Below are positions 35,669 to 45,466 of a stretch of DNA of 64,000 nucleotides, piece by piece. The notes beneath the pieces are model-generated. The model did no database searches. It was not told the DNA's origin and saw only the letters and a program-made list of their open reading frames with translations. Positions within the stretch are counted from its first letter, which is position 1, and each line of letters begins with the position of its first letter. Source of the stretch: Entonaema liquescens (lineage: Eukaryota > Ascomycota > Sordariomycetes > Xylariales > Xylariaceae); assembly GCA_902805475.1 (NCBI GenBank), contig CADCSX010000002.1:1984001-2048000 (forward strand). The letters run 5' to 3'. A program made the translations under genes and the position numbers.

Positions 35669-37015
35669 ACACGGCTGAGATTTCACCACCATTACTCGGG
35701 TTATATAAAATCAAAATGGACCGAGTGAGGAGGGCATCCTGATTTATCCTTGTACTTGTACGACTGCTCCGTTCGGTTGCGCATATTTGCTTTTTTTCCC
35801 TCGGACTGCCCTCACAGTTTCTTGTAAATACTTCTTTCGTTGATAGATACGCCGGCCTGAAGCCAACTGGTGGCTATGAGCCGGGTAGATCGAGAATATA
35901 TGATTTGTTAAGATTGGTTGGGTATTATTGCAATCCATCTAGTGAATACCCAGTACTTTCTAAGGGCCTGTGTAAGTGAGGCTCATAACCTAAGCTACCT
36001 GATGTCTAGGAACTAGAGCTAAATGTCAAATACTTCGGTGTAGTGGCCCTGACTATAGTTTAAGCAAATATGCTCTAATATCATGCCTGCATGACAGATC
36101 TTGGGTTCTGACTATGACATAAAATATGACTTAGAGCATCACGAAAGCTTGTGTGAACATATGTAGGTTTTATATATGGAATGTTGGTTAGTAAGAGGTT
36201 TATTCACTAATAACTATGAGAATTATTACCTATATGTATAAATTATTACCTACATGTATAAGTCGAAGAATATCGAAGATAAGAGCGCGAAATATAGTAC
36301 TGCGTACCCTACCTATATGAACATTGCCCGAAGACCTATAGATTGCTGACCATGTCGTACAATATAACTAGAATTGGGGTAGCACCCGCCTGTCGGATAG
36401 CACCATTGGGACCTAATCGATCCGTTCCTAGGTACATGTAGTGTGTACCACCTCAGCGGGGTAAGTACCTAGGTACATAACCTTAGGCCGATAAGCCAAC
36501 CCCAGCTGTTGGCAGTTAGCTCAGGTTAGGTAGTTTTCCACATGTTAAGGTACTGATGACCTCAGCTCCGAAAGACGTACCGTACCACGCCTAGAACCGT
36601 GTGAGGCTGTTTCGCTCCTACATAAACGCTTTGGGACTTTCTTTAGATCTTAATTCTTCCGCCATACATACAACTTATCGGCTACCGACATCCTTTGCAA
36701 ATTAAACTAGAGTGAGACAAACAAGCAAATAAACCAATAAGATCTAGTTATTTGGTTCCTGCGCTTACGCTTACCCTTGAGGTATTACGTTATCGCCTTT
36801 CTCTCTGTCTCTCTCGGACACAGACGTCCGCCCCTCGTATCATATCCTATCTCTGGTGCCATCGTCGACCTTCAGGCTTTGCGATAGTCTACCCGACTAA
36901 CTCGTCTACGTGAAATTAAATACTGGAACACGACTCGTTGGATATACGGGGTAGTAGTAAAGCTACTAGGTTAACGAACGGAACACACGCGGTCGGCGCG
37001 GATACTTCAGCCGCA
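35669..37015. other. Intergenic region with tandem repeat
   Basis: 1.35 kb between the ferric reductase and the Yippee gene, both on the plus strand. It carries a 20-bp tandem pair (36221-36260) and TACCTAGGTACATAA-like words (36429-36480). No gene is supported. Confidence 0.6.
36221..36260. repeat. 20-bp tandem duplication
   Basis: AATTATTACCTATATGTATA is followed directly by a copy differing at one base (TACATG for TATATG). It lies in intergenic DNA. Confidence 0.92.
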
Positions 37016-37532
37016 ATGGGTCTTGCCTACAACACGTATCTTGATAGCAACAAGATATACGGATGCAAGAACTGTAAAGCCCACCTTGCTAATCATGAAG
37101 AGATTATAAGTCGGGTATGCATGGCATTCTTTCATTGTTCTCCCCTCGTCACCTTGATTTGAGTCCTCTCACCTTGTAGCCCTATGAAGGTTCTGGTTCT
37201 AATCCCTAACCAACCTACCTATCTATCTACATCGCCCCTCTATCTGCCTACCCTCAGCACAAGGCCCATCGGCTAACCTATCTTTCTGCCACTACTAGAA
37301 TTTTCGCGGCCAGCACGGTAAGGCGTACCTCTTCAACACGGTCGTCAACGTGGACGCGGGCGAACCCTCAGAGCGCAGCATGACGACGGGCCGGCATATT
37401 GTGCGGGACATCACATGCAAGCAGTGCAAGGAGACGGTCGGCTGGAAATACGACCGCGCCTACGAGTCGAGCGAGAAGTACAAGGAGGGCAAGTTCATCC
37501 TCGAGGCCGAGCTGCTGTGTAACGTTAGCTAG
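37016..37532 (+). CDS. Yippee-family zinc-binding protein
   Basis: Exons are 37016-37114 and 37299-37532 (184-nt intron, the longest here; GTATGC donor, CTACTAG acceptor), giving 110 residues. The start MGLAYNTYLDSNKIYGCKNC and the CxxC pairs (YGCKNCKAHL, about residues 17-20, and ITCKQCKETVGWKY, about residues 70-73) are the four Yippee zinc ligands. NFRGQHGKAYLFNTVVNV and GKFILEAEL complete the domain, and the whole protein is the domain. The family is highly conserved from fungi to animals and is linked to CULT/Mis18-like folds; its exact role in filamentous fungi is not settled. The frame is open upstream to 36938, but that codon is TTG and 37016 is the first ATG at the family's usual start. 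Confidence 0.95.
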
Positions 37533-38562
37533 GCGGTCCCTTACCTGTCCAGTCGGTTGGATGGAGCGAGCTGGAGCAAACTAAAGTGAGCTTGCGCAGG
37601 ATAGGAGGAGAGAGGAGGTAGGGGGAGAGTCTTATACGCAACGCAGTACGGGACGGTCTGTTTTTAGCATCGGTATGCATTGGGAGGGCGTTTTTAGGGG
37701 GTTATCGTGAGCGGGTCTGGGCTGCTTGGTGCTTTTAGACAGGCGATGGCGGCGCATCTCGCGAACGTATAATGCGTAACCTAGTAACGACGCCGTAAGA
37801 GGTTTTTTAGGGACGGATGGTGTTTCCCCCTATTACATCATGAAGCTTCCTTGATAAGGTGTTATACGGGTTGATAGATTAGCATTTATAAATTGTCACT
37901 TTTATATCTCAGAATGATGAGGTTTTGATCACTACTGAGGGGTAAAATAGCTACTTGTATGGCACTGTCTTATTACTAGACCTTTTTATAATAGACAACG
38001 TCTGATGGGCTTTTACCTAGGCTTATTACTACGCAGAGACATGAGATGGCGAATAGTTAATGGATTGGAAGCCTAAGGCCATCTAGATGCCGATATTATA
38101 GACCAAAGCCCAGATGTCTAGAGGATGATATACTGTACAACCACCCCCGATTGTCCCTTGATTCGTACATACAAGTCCAAAAGGACAAGTGTCTTAAAAC
38201 AATCCTAGACTTTACTGTAGTCGTGTCCTACCTTCGATTTAAAGGGTACATCTTATATCGTAGGAATAACTGGTGAAATGATATTGGAGGTATTGAGTGC
38301 AACCCCGAGGGTTACGCTACCATCTAATTTGAAAAGTTATACCGAGCATACTGATCCGCTGAATGAAACCGAAGTACTCCGACCAAAGTACGAATTACAA
38401 ACACAATAACCCGCAAATATACCGATACCAACGAACGCCATCCCAATGCAAAAACATGCGTATCTCCGCAAGCCCCAGCAACTGTTCGATCCTCCAGAGT
38501 AATTAGGTCCAGCCCATCACGCTACTGCATAGCGTAAAGTATTCTTGTTTCCTAGGCAGTGT
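37533..38562. other. Intergenic region between converging genes
   Basis: 1.0 kb between the Yippee gene (+) and the SLC35F6-like gene (-). I see no gene, RNA or repeat of note. Confidence 0.6.
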
Positions 38563-39960
38563 TTAGTTGTGCTCGATAGGCTCTTCAGGAAGTAACTCCT
38601 CTACTTCCTCCTCTGGTTCGAGGAACTTGAACGGCCGGCGTACGACGCCGTTGAACAAGAAAGTGAAGTACACCAGGAGGACGAATCCTACAACTTGCAA
38701 CCACTTGAATGCTTCCCACCCAAGACCGAGAGAAACCATCCAGATAAAGAGGGTTCTGCAGCTATCAATAGTAGACCGCGCGGTTGCACTAACGTTGCGA
38801 GTAACGGAGAGACCGAAGAAATTATAACCACTAAGAACAAAGTTAGTACTTTCGTAATAAAATACTTTCGTAATAAAACTATGATAATAAAAATCTCAGC
38901 TTACCCAATAGAGATCATAGTTAGTATACTAGACACCCACACAGCTCTGTACTCTGTCATTTGGCGGAAACCTTCGACCATATCAAACATTCCGTAACGG
39001 CCGGCGTCAGATCTTCCAATGGTGAGATGCAGCACCAGCATAGTGATCAGAGTAACAGCAAGACCAAATAGACCTTCCCAGCCGACGACCTCAATGGGGT
39101 CGATTTTGGAACGCTCTAGCATCCACTCCTCGAGAACGAATTGGGTGGCGGTAAAGATCTGCGCAAAGGCAATAAGAACGACGCCCAACGCAGCGCGGAG
39201 ACCTTCATCATTAGCAACCTCTTCTGCAGCCTGGAACACGGCGTTGGTAGTCGCTGCTTTGGCATCGGGCCAGATAACACCCGCAAGACCAACAAGCGCA
39301 ATACCAATCATGACACCAACAAGTGAAACCCATTGGAACAAGTGCAGCTTGCGATGCAGGAAAATAACACTGAACAAGCCGACAAATAACACTAGAGCTC
39401 CACGAGTCATCTGGTAGATGGAGGCAGCTACCATGAACAGACCGGCGTTCACAAGTGTCGTACCGAGAATATCGCACATGGCCGGTAACGCAAGGAGTGT
39501 GATACCGAAACCCCTTAGTGGCCCATCGACTACACCGACATCATTCTTAACCGGAGGGTGGGGAAAGATAAGCGTCTGTTCCGAGTTAACACTGGCGGTA
39601 TCGTCATCGACTTCGGCGTCCCCCCTAGGAATTGCCTGGTATCCGTTGGCAGCAGGAGTCCTTGTACGCGTGTAGCGTTGGTACGCGAGCCTCAACCCGA
39701 CAACAATCCAGCATCCGACTTCTCCTATGAACATCTGCGCCGTCTGGAGCACAGGTTGCTCGAACGGCTGCCGCTTCTTGGGGTTAGGGTCGTCACAGTT
39801 TCGGACGCATTGATTGTCCTGCACGGTCGCGATTAGCCAAGCCCGTAACGTTTGGCTATAGCAAAGCTGGACTTACCTGGTACTTGGTGAAAAGCGTGTT
39901 GCAGACTCCCGTTAGCAACATCATGCCCACCAGAAATGGGACGAGGGCTTTTGGCGCCAT
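38563..39960 (-). CDS. SLC35F6-like drug/metabolite-transporter-superfamily membrane protein
   Basis: Exons are 39877-39960, 38905-39818 and 38563-38830, with introns of 58 and 74 nt (GTAAGT, GTAAGC), giving 421 residues. The start MAPKALVPFLVGMMLLTGVCNTLFTKYQDNQCV and a Cys-rich loop (CVRNCDD) are typical of SLC35F6/ANT2-binding-protein-like transporters. About nine or ten hydrophobic segments follow, including GITLLALPAMCDILGTTL, MTRGALVLFVGLFSVIFL, VSLVGVMIGIALVGLAG, GVVLIAFAQIFTATQFVLEEW and GWEGLFGLAVTLI. The C-terminus is acidic and ends PEEPIEHN. The family is related to nucleotide-sugar transporters and is found in lysosomal, vacuolar or mitochondrial membranes; the substrate is unknown. 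A loop at about 75-115 is charged and probably disordered. Intron 2 contains a 16-bp tandem duplication. Confidence 0.92.
38847..38878. repeat. 16-bp tandem duplication inside an intron
   Basis: TACTTTCGTAATAAAA occurs twice head to tail within intron 2 of the SLC35F6-like gene (38831-38904). It accounts for much of that intron's length. Confidence 0.93.
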
Positions 39961-40849
39961 GATGATGGCTGGCGATTCACGAAGGGGTATCGCAAAGGAG
40001 TTGTCTTGTGCCAGCAAGAGACAGGGGGAATGTCACAATTGAGCAAGTGTGGGTTGATCGTACAATTACGATATAATAAGAACCATAAGAAAAAAAGAAT
40101 GAGATGTGATCTAGATGTGATCTAGATGTGATTCAAAGGCAGCTTTGATAAGCTGCGACAAGATAATGCGAAGCTCCTCGGAGTTGGCGGCGAGGAACGA
40201 CGTGTGAGCGTTGGCGTTGAGATTGTTGTGTCAGAAGTAGGGGCCGTCCGCGCGCGGGTGACTGATAACATGTTGAACTACAACCTGTATTAGGTAATTA
40301 CCTTGACCCGGGTCGCCGAATGCGAAGACGCATGTACCTTGCTGGCACTGCTGGGTACTTGCTGTACGTACAGTAGGTACCCTACATAATGCAACAGCTG
40401 GGACCAGATGCTGCCCCCGCATTGGTCAGTTGATTAGCCTTATGATATCAACCTCAGCTCTAATTGGCTTAGCTATAACTCCCCCGGGTCCAGATTTACG
40501 GAATTTCCCATCCTAGAGCCGGCAGGTGCTCACGAAATGGATCCCGTGAACACCATTACTATCGTTGCTGCATTGCTTTTCATCCACACAAGCTATGTTA
40601 GCCCCGTATGTCTTGGAATACATTGTACTTCTTATGAGGATACTCTTCCTACTTAACAACTTCTTGCGGTATGAGAACGTAGGTTAGAGACGAAATGAAA
40701 ATAAGAAAACTCTTGAGTGGTTACAATTTGTGGATTACTTGTAAATATATTTGCTTGCGTTTTGCAACGCCAGGTGGTATGCTCTTAAGAAAGTACATGC
40801 TCGTAAACACCAAGTCCGCCATCTATAAAAACTTGCTAAAATACCATAT
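39961..40849. other. Promoter of SLC35F6-like gene / 3' flank of DUF2985 gene
   Basis: 0.9 kb between two minus-strand genes. It holds a GATGTGATCTA tandem (40103-40132), 143 bp above the SLC35F6-like start codon, which is a possible regulatory repeat. No further gene is supported. Confidence 0.6.
40103..40132. repeat. GATGTGATCTA tandem, two and a partial third unit
   Basis: Two perfect 11-bp units followed by GATGTGAT. It lies just upstream of the SLC35F6-like gene on its promoter side. Confidence 0.93.
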
Positions 40850-41992
40850 TCAAACGCAGAATGCTTGTCGTTCATTATCAGTCGCGAGGCTAGATTGCTC
40901 GGTTTTTTCAAATCGTCCCTTTTGCTTCTTCTTCCTCGCCTTCTCTTTCTCTTCCTCGGGGTTCTTGTCGCCAAGATTGTTATAATGAGGAATACCTAGC
41001 TCCTTATCACGCGCCAGGCGCTCTATATCCTGCTTCGTCAGAGGAACCCCTTCAATAGCCTTAACATGCTTCCCTTCAACTCCCATCATAATGCCTGCGG
41101 TAGCAGAGGCTATACATGCAAGACAGACGAATAGACCAGTCGACCAACTAGGTCGGTCGTATCGATTCAAAGCCCACATAAATCCGGACAAAACGCATTG
41201 CAGAAAAGTGTTGGCAATGTTAAAGTAGATGATGAAATCCAGCTTCCACATTTTAGTCGGGGGCGCCCGGATACCCGTCGGTGGTGCATCTGATATGGTT
41301 TCCAGAGGATACGGAACGTTATCAACGTTGTAGTTGGCGATTGTTTCGTCAATGTTCTTCGGTCCAAGAGACGCAGGAAGTTGTTCAGAGCCAGGAAGAC
41401 GGAACCAACCGCGATGAACGCCTGCTAAACTTCGTAAGGCCTTGTGGTCACCCTGAATACGATACCGTAACAAGAAGTACAGATCGCGAAAGCGCCAGGG
41501 TGCCAAACCAAAACCAGTTACGCAGAACAACGCGTTGAGTATTTGCGAATCGGTCTCGATCCATATTCGGCGGGGCGAGTCTATATCATCGCAGTCGAAT
41601 TTGCCATTCACCCAGCACATCTCCGGTGCGGCATTACATAACAAGAGGAAGAGCATGCCACCCCAAGCCACAACGTTGAGGGAGTAGATGGTAAGGAAGA
41701 AACCGAATCCAGTATTGTAATACTCCCAAAACGCAACCAAGCCCATTCGTATCTGCTCCTTTATAGGATATTTCGGCGGGAAGTGGTATCCATTCGCGTA
41801 CTCTTGCATTTGAACGCTCACACCAGCGACGCTGGATGCAATCGTACTGCCCACCCCCTCTTGCGCCTGTGCCGACGCGATTGGCGCGCGTTGACTTAGA
41901 GAATCATTTTGTTGTGTCGCTGTTGAAATTGTCATGCCCTGATCGACATTGTCTTGTCCTTCCTTGGATATTCTGGGCGAATCTGGCAGCAT
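40850..41992 (-). CDS. DUF2985-type fungal membrane protein
   Basis: Single exon of 380 residues. The frame is open to 42040 but begins there at TTG after a stop, so the first ATG (41992) is taken; an upstream non-coding exon is possible. The N-terminal 80 residues are polar and Gln/Ser-rich. Then come YHFPPKYPIKEQIRMGLVAFWEYYNTGFG, a hydrophobic stretch LTIYSLNVVAWGGMLFLLLCNAAP, a conserved RRIWIETDSQILNALFCVTGFGLAPWRFRDLYFLLRYR block, and two more hydrophobic helices (IIYFNIANTFLQCVLSGFMWAL; WSTGLFVCLACIASATAGIMMG). This pattern matches the fungal DUF2985 family, whose function is unknown. The C-terminus is Lys/Glu-rich and cytosolic in character. Confidence 0.87.
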   Translation of the reverse strand: MLPDSPRISKEGQDNVDQGMTISTATQQNDSLSQRAPIASAQAQEGVGSTIASSVAGVSVQMQEYANGYHFPPKYPIKEQIRMGLVAFWEYYNTGFGFFLTIYSLNVVAWGGMLFLLLCNAAPEMCWVNGKFDCDDIDSPRRIWIETDSQILNALFCVTGFGLAPWRFRDLYFLLRYRIQGDHKALRSLAGVHRGWFRLPGSEQLPASLGPKNIDETIANYNVDNVPYPLETISDAPPTGIRAPPTKMWKLDFIIYFNIANTFLQCVLSGFMWALNRYDRPSWSTGLFVCLACIASATAGIMMGVEGKHVKAIEGVPLTKQDIERLARDKELGIPHYNNLGDKNPEEEKEKARKKKQKGRFEKTEQSSLATDNERQAFCV

Positions 41993-43540
41993 CTTCGGGA
42001 GATGCCGCTGCTTGCTCCCGGGGACGGATAGTTCGCACAACTATATATTTCGAATGCGGATTGATGTGAGGTAATGTCGCGATTAGACCGAAAGAGTGAG
42101 AAGTAATATGTATTAGTTGGCCGTTTCTTGAAATGTAAGTATAGTTGGGTAAGGAGTCCAAATGAAGGACGGAGGAACGACTTCACGGTCCGATTGATTC
42201 GTTTTATAATTTGCGGTTCGGGCGCAATTCAATTAAAGCAAAGTTCAAAAGAAAAAAAATAAAAATTATGACAAAATATGTTGAAGGTCGAAGGGGAGTG
42301 AGATGGTAAATGGGTATTGTTCGAAGTAGGCAAAGAAAACGTCAAAGGTAACACAACAGGATTTGGTGTGCACTATAAGGAGTACGATGTACGAATGATG
42401 TACGAATAATTTGGTACGGGCGTTAGGGTGAGTTAGGTTTTAGCGGTTTTCCTTGGCGTACAATAAAAAGACTTTGAACGGGGCAAGGGGGTTTCCCCGT
42501 CCCCCCTCTATCTACCAAAAATACCTAACGATGACTGGTTGCAGGTGCGAGTGTGACTCGTTTCTTTGCATCTAGCTAGCAGCTAAACAGGGGCATACGT
42601 CCTTTTTTAGGGTACTGGTTTTATATTGAAGCCTGCTAAGTCAATAGGAAAATGCCCATCATTTAATCTTGTAAAATACTACGCATGTGAACGAATTTTA
42701 GCTGTTAACGCATTATTAGCAAACATTAGGTGCCTGTCATATGCAATCGGAACTCGGCCGTATGAGAACTTCAACGAAAAGACGCGCAAGATAGAGCTAT
42801 GCGCCATGAGGCGTATACGAAGTACGAGACTCTACATTTCGATGACACATACAACGATTGTTTAAAAGGTCTAGAATTTCTCCACACAGCTAAAGATTTC
42901 AAGATCTGCGCCTCGAAAGCCGCACAGCCATATGCGTGGTTCCCCTCTTCAACTACCACCCTAACTACGTACGCAAGAGCGAAATTCGGATATGATCCTG
43001 ATTTAGACGTGCCTAAGCCACACCCGCATCATATCACCAGATTTTGGTTAAGGCCATATTGTTACCGCGTTGAGACTTATAAGGGGTCCAATATAAAGAT
43101 TGAAGTACGTTGTACAGTCTCAATTTATTCGCCAAGTATGATTCCATGTGATGCCACTCAATTGCCATTTGGATACTATTTAGGGTCGGGAAATGCCGTT
43201 GGCCTACCACAGACTAAAACTTGAAGCAAGACACCATGTAGTTAAAGATTTTAATGCTTGAATTGCAGTTTCAACGATCTGGCAGGTGAGTACATGTAGC
43301 TCTAGATTTAACGTTATTAGATGGGCCTTGAAAGCTTAAATTAGATAAAAGTAAACCCCTAACCTTACCAGGAGGTAGGAACGGTTTAAACATAATAGAG
43401 ATATGCAACTGCCGCTTTACACCGCCTTTATACTTCAAGCAACTTCTCGTAGTTTGTAGCTTGCCAGAAGGGTTCTTGATTTTTTTTTAACGAAAATTTC
43501 CATGCAACTATAATTTCAACTCAACACATAAAATTTTGCT
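41993..43540. other. Divergent intergenic region, DUF2985 gene and SEN15
   Basis: 1.55 kb between outward-facing start codons. The only sizeable frame is an ATG-started 141-codon ORF at 42799-43224, listed separately. The rest is AT-rich with A-runs near 42250. Confidence 0.55.
42799..43224 (+). CDS. Doubtful orphan ORF, 141 aa
   Basis: An ATG-started frame of 141 codons lies 317 bp upstream of SEN15 on the same strand. The product is rich in Tyr, His and Pro (for example DVPKPHPHHITRFWLRPYCYRVE) and has four or five Cys but no recognised domain. There is no signal peptide. It could be an orphan gene, a fragment of an old gene or chance. The composition is less repetitive than most frames in the gene-poor regions, which is why it is listed. 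Confidence 0.25.
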   Translation: MRHEAYTKYETLHFDDTYNDCLKGLEFLHTAKDFKICASKAAQPYAWFPSSTTTLTTYARAKFGYDPDLDVPKPHPHHITRFWLRPYCYRVETYKGSNIKIEVRCTVSIYSPSMIPCDATQLPFGYYLGSGNAVGLPQTKT

Positions 43541-43975
43541 ATGGCTGAGCAATCTTACATTCAGCACCTTGCGGAATCAGTGTTTCATAACCTTCGATAC
43601 CAGCACGATTGGACTGAGCTACAAATATTGACGCATTCCCCCGTGGATAATTCACCTCTGCCGCGACCCCTGATTTCTGGGCTACCTCCACGCCGACTCT
43701 ATTTACATCCAGATGATCAGATTGAAATCCTGAAAACCCACACGAACCTCGAAGGGCGTATTCCAGATACACCCGTAGTCGAATGGGTGTTACCAGTTCA
43801 CTTAGCTGAAAAATGGACACTCAAGGCATTTGCAAGCGTTTTTGATTCCATGCCGCCAGAAACCCCAGCTGGTCCGGGCCGTGCTAAGAGAGTACTACTT
43901 GCTACAGTACATGACGATTCTACCGTCGTTTACTACTTCATGCATGACGGCATTGTTAAGCCTCGGCAGAACTAA
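43541..43975 (+). CDS. SEN15: tRNA-splicing endonuclease subunit Sen15
   Basis: Intronless, 144 residues. It starts MAEQSYIQHLAESVFHNLRYQHDWTEL and has the Sen15 hallmarks HPDDQIE, then EWVLPVHLAEKWTLKAFASVFD and a C-terminal block RVLLATVHDDSTVVYYFMHDGIVKPRQN, in order. Sen15 is a structural, non-catalytic subunit of the SEN complex (with Sen2, Sen34 and Sen54) that cuts introns out of pre-tRNAs. The length is usual for fungal orthologues. The stop codon is 59 bp from that of the converging alcohol dehydrogenase gene, so the two 3' UTRs very probably overlap as antisense transcripts. Confidence 0.93.
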   Translation: MAEQSYIQHLAESVFHNLRYQHDWTELQILTHSPVDNSPLPRPLISGLPPRRLYLHPDDQIEILKTHTNLEGRIPDTPVVEWVLPVHLAEKWTLKAFASVFDSMPPETPAGPGRAKRVLLATVHDDSTVVYYFMHDGIVKPRQN

Positions 43976-44034
43976 CCTAAGGGGAAACGATCTTGCCTCG
44001 CTTTAGGATACCGTGGCTCTAGATATCCCCTCTG

Positions 44035-45466
44035 TTACGGCTTGAATATTACCTTTTGCGCTTGCATCTTATCAAACAGATCGTATCCAGAGACGGCCAT
44101 GGAAAGGGGCATGATTTTCTCGAACATGAACCTACCAGGAATTAGCTAATTGCAATGGCTAGTCGAGGAAGGCTCCAGATCAGAAGGAGTCAACTCACCC
44201 AAATTTATGTTGGTTTCTCGCTAGGACGCTTAGTGCATCGGCGAATATCGAGCGAACTGGACATCGTCCCATCTGCAGCCTTATGTTCTTACTACGCTAC
44301 GTTAATTATATGGAAACTCAGATGCGGGCTAATATATTGCGTACTTGTACCCTTCAGTACCGCTAAATGGGACCTAAGCAAGTTGTTAGCTGGGAGGGCG
44401 TGAGCGGACACACCCTGAGGGCTAGTTTACCTCGGCATTGTGGACGCCTATACTGCTTATGAAACCGAAAGGTCTTAAAACGTCATATGCAGTCCTTAGA
44501 GCGGGACTTAAGCCAACTACTTCAATAACTGCATCTGCTCCTCGGCCATCAGTGACTTCTTTGATTCGAGTAATCACGGCTGACCTATCCTTCGCAAAAT
44601 TGAGAGGCTCCGCGCCCAAGCTCCTTGCAAGCTCAAGACGGCTATCAATGCTATCGATGGCAAAGAGATGTTTTGGCTTATACTCCAGTGCTGACACTAT
44701 AGCGCACAGCCCTACCGGTCCGCAGCCGATAACCACCACCGTGGCTTCGGAAGGATCCTGTGAGCCGAGGCCGTTAAAGGCGTTTCTGGCGCCGAAGAAA
44801 CCCGTCGGGAATATGTCTGCCATGAGTACAAGAGCATTGTCATCGATCTCGGGCGGTGCCTTCATGACTGTACCGTCTGCGAGGGGTACGCGCACATAAT
44901 CTGCTTGGGCACCGTCCAATTTTTCCGAGCCGAACAATAAGCTACGGTCACACCGAGACGAATACCCGTTTTTGCAGTAAAGCAATTCATGCTACAAAGC
45001 ATATTAATGGGCTATTCCAACTGCATACGAAACACAACCTGACCTACCAGGATACTGTGAAAGGAGATACCACCTTATCACCAATCTTAATGGATTTAAC
45101 ACCTTTCCCTGCTGCCACAACGGTGCCAGCGAACTCGTGGCCCATAATAAATCCCGCGTTCGAGGGTTGGTGGCCTCTAAACGTATGAAGCTCGCTAAGG
45201 GGTTTAAGAAATAGTTAATTAGCTAAGAGCAGAAGCAACTGGCTGGGTACGTGATACGCACGATCCGCAAAGAGCTGTTGCATCGACCTTAACTATAATG
45301 TCTCCATCATCCTGTACTTTGCGTATATTTGTGTTAGCGGCACTTATTCATACCATGATAAGGGAGCTGAGAGCTTTGATTCACTTTTGGGTACTGGCCG
45401 TTGCTGAAGCGAAACCTTGTACGGGCCATCGAACACGACAGCATTCATCGTAAGCGGCAATTCCAT
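44035..45466 (-). CDS. Zinc-dependent medium-chain alcohol dehydrogenase, seven exons, one frameshift
   Basis: Exons are 45385-45466, 45262-45316, 45048-45194, 44431-44991, 44345-44373, 44199-44291 and 44035-44131. Six introns of 53-68 nt separate them; exon 5 is only 29 nt. The product is 354 residues after one base is allowed for at a run of three T on the coding strand (44979-44981), which gives SCMNCFYCKNGYSSRC, the structural-zinc C-x2-C-x2-C-x7-C. The catalytic zinc site is ALCGSELHTFRGH with GHEFAG; the Rossmann motif is VVVIGCGPVGLCAIVSA. The end is FMFEKIMPLSMAVSGYDLFDKMQAQKVIFKP. The family oxidises alcohols or polyols with NAD(P)+; the substrate is unknown, and the sorbitol/threonine-dehydrogenase-like subgroup is likely. 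The splice phases all close, which supports the model. Confidence 0.88.

Noticed and set aside
12053..45466. Secondary-metabolite gene cluster (aminotransferase, ferric reductase, dehydrogenase, transporter)
   Set aside because: The enzymes are far apart, interleaved with housekeeping genes, and there is no core synthase or pathway regulator.
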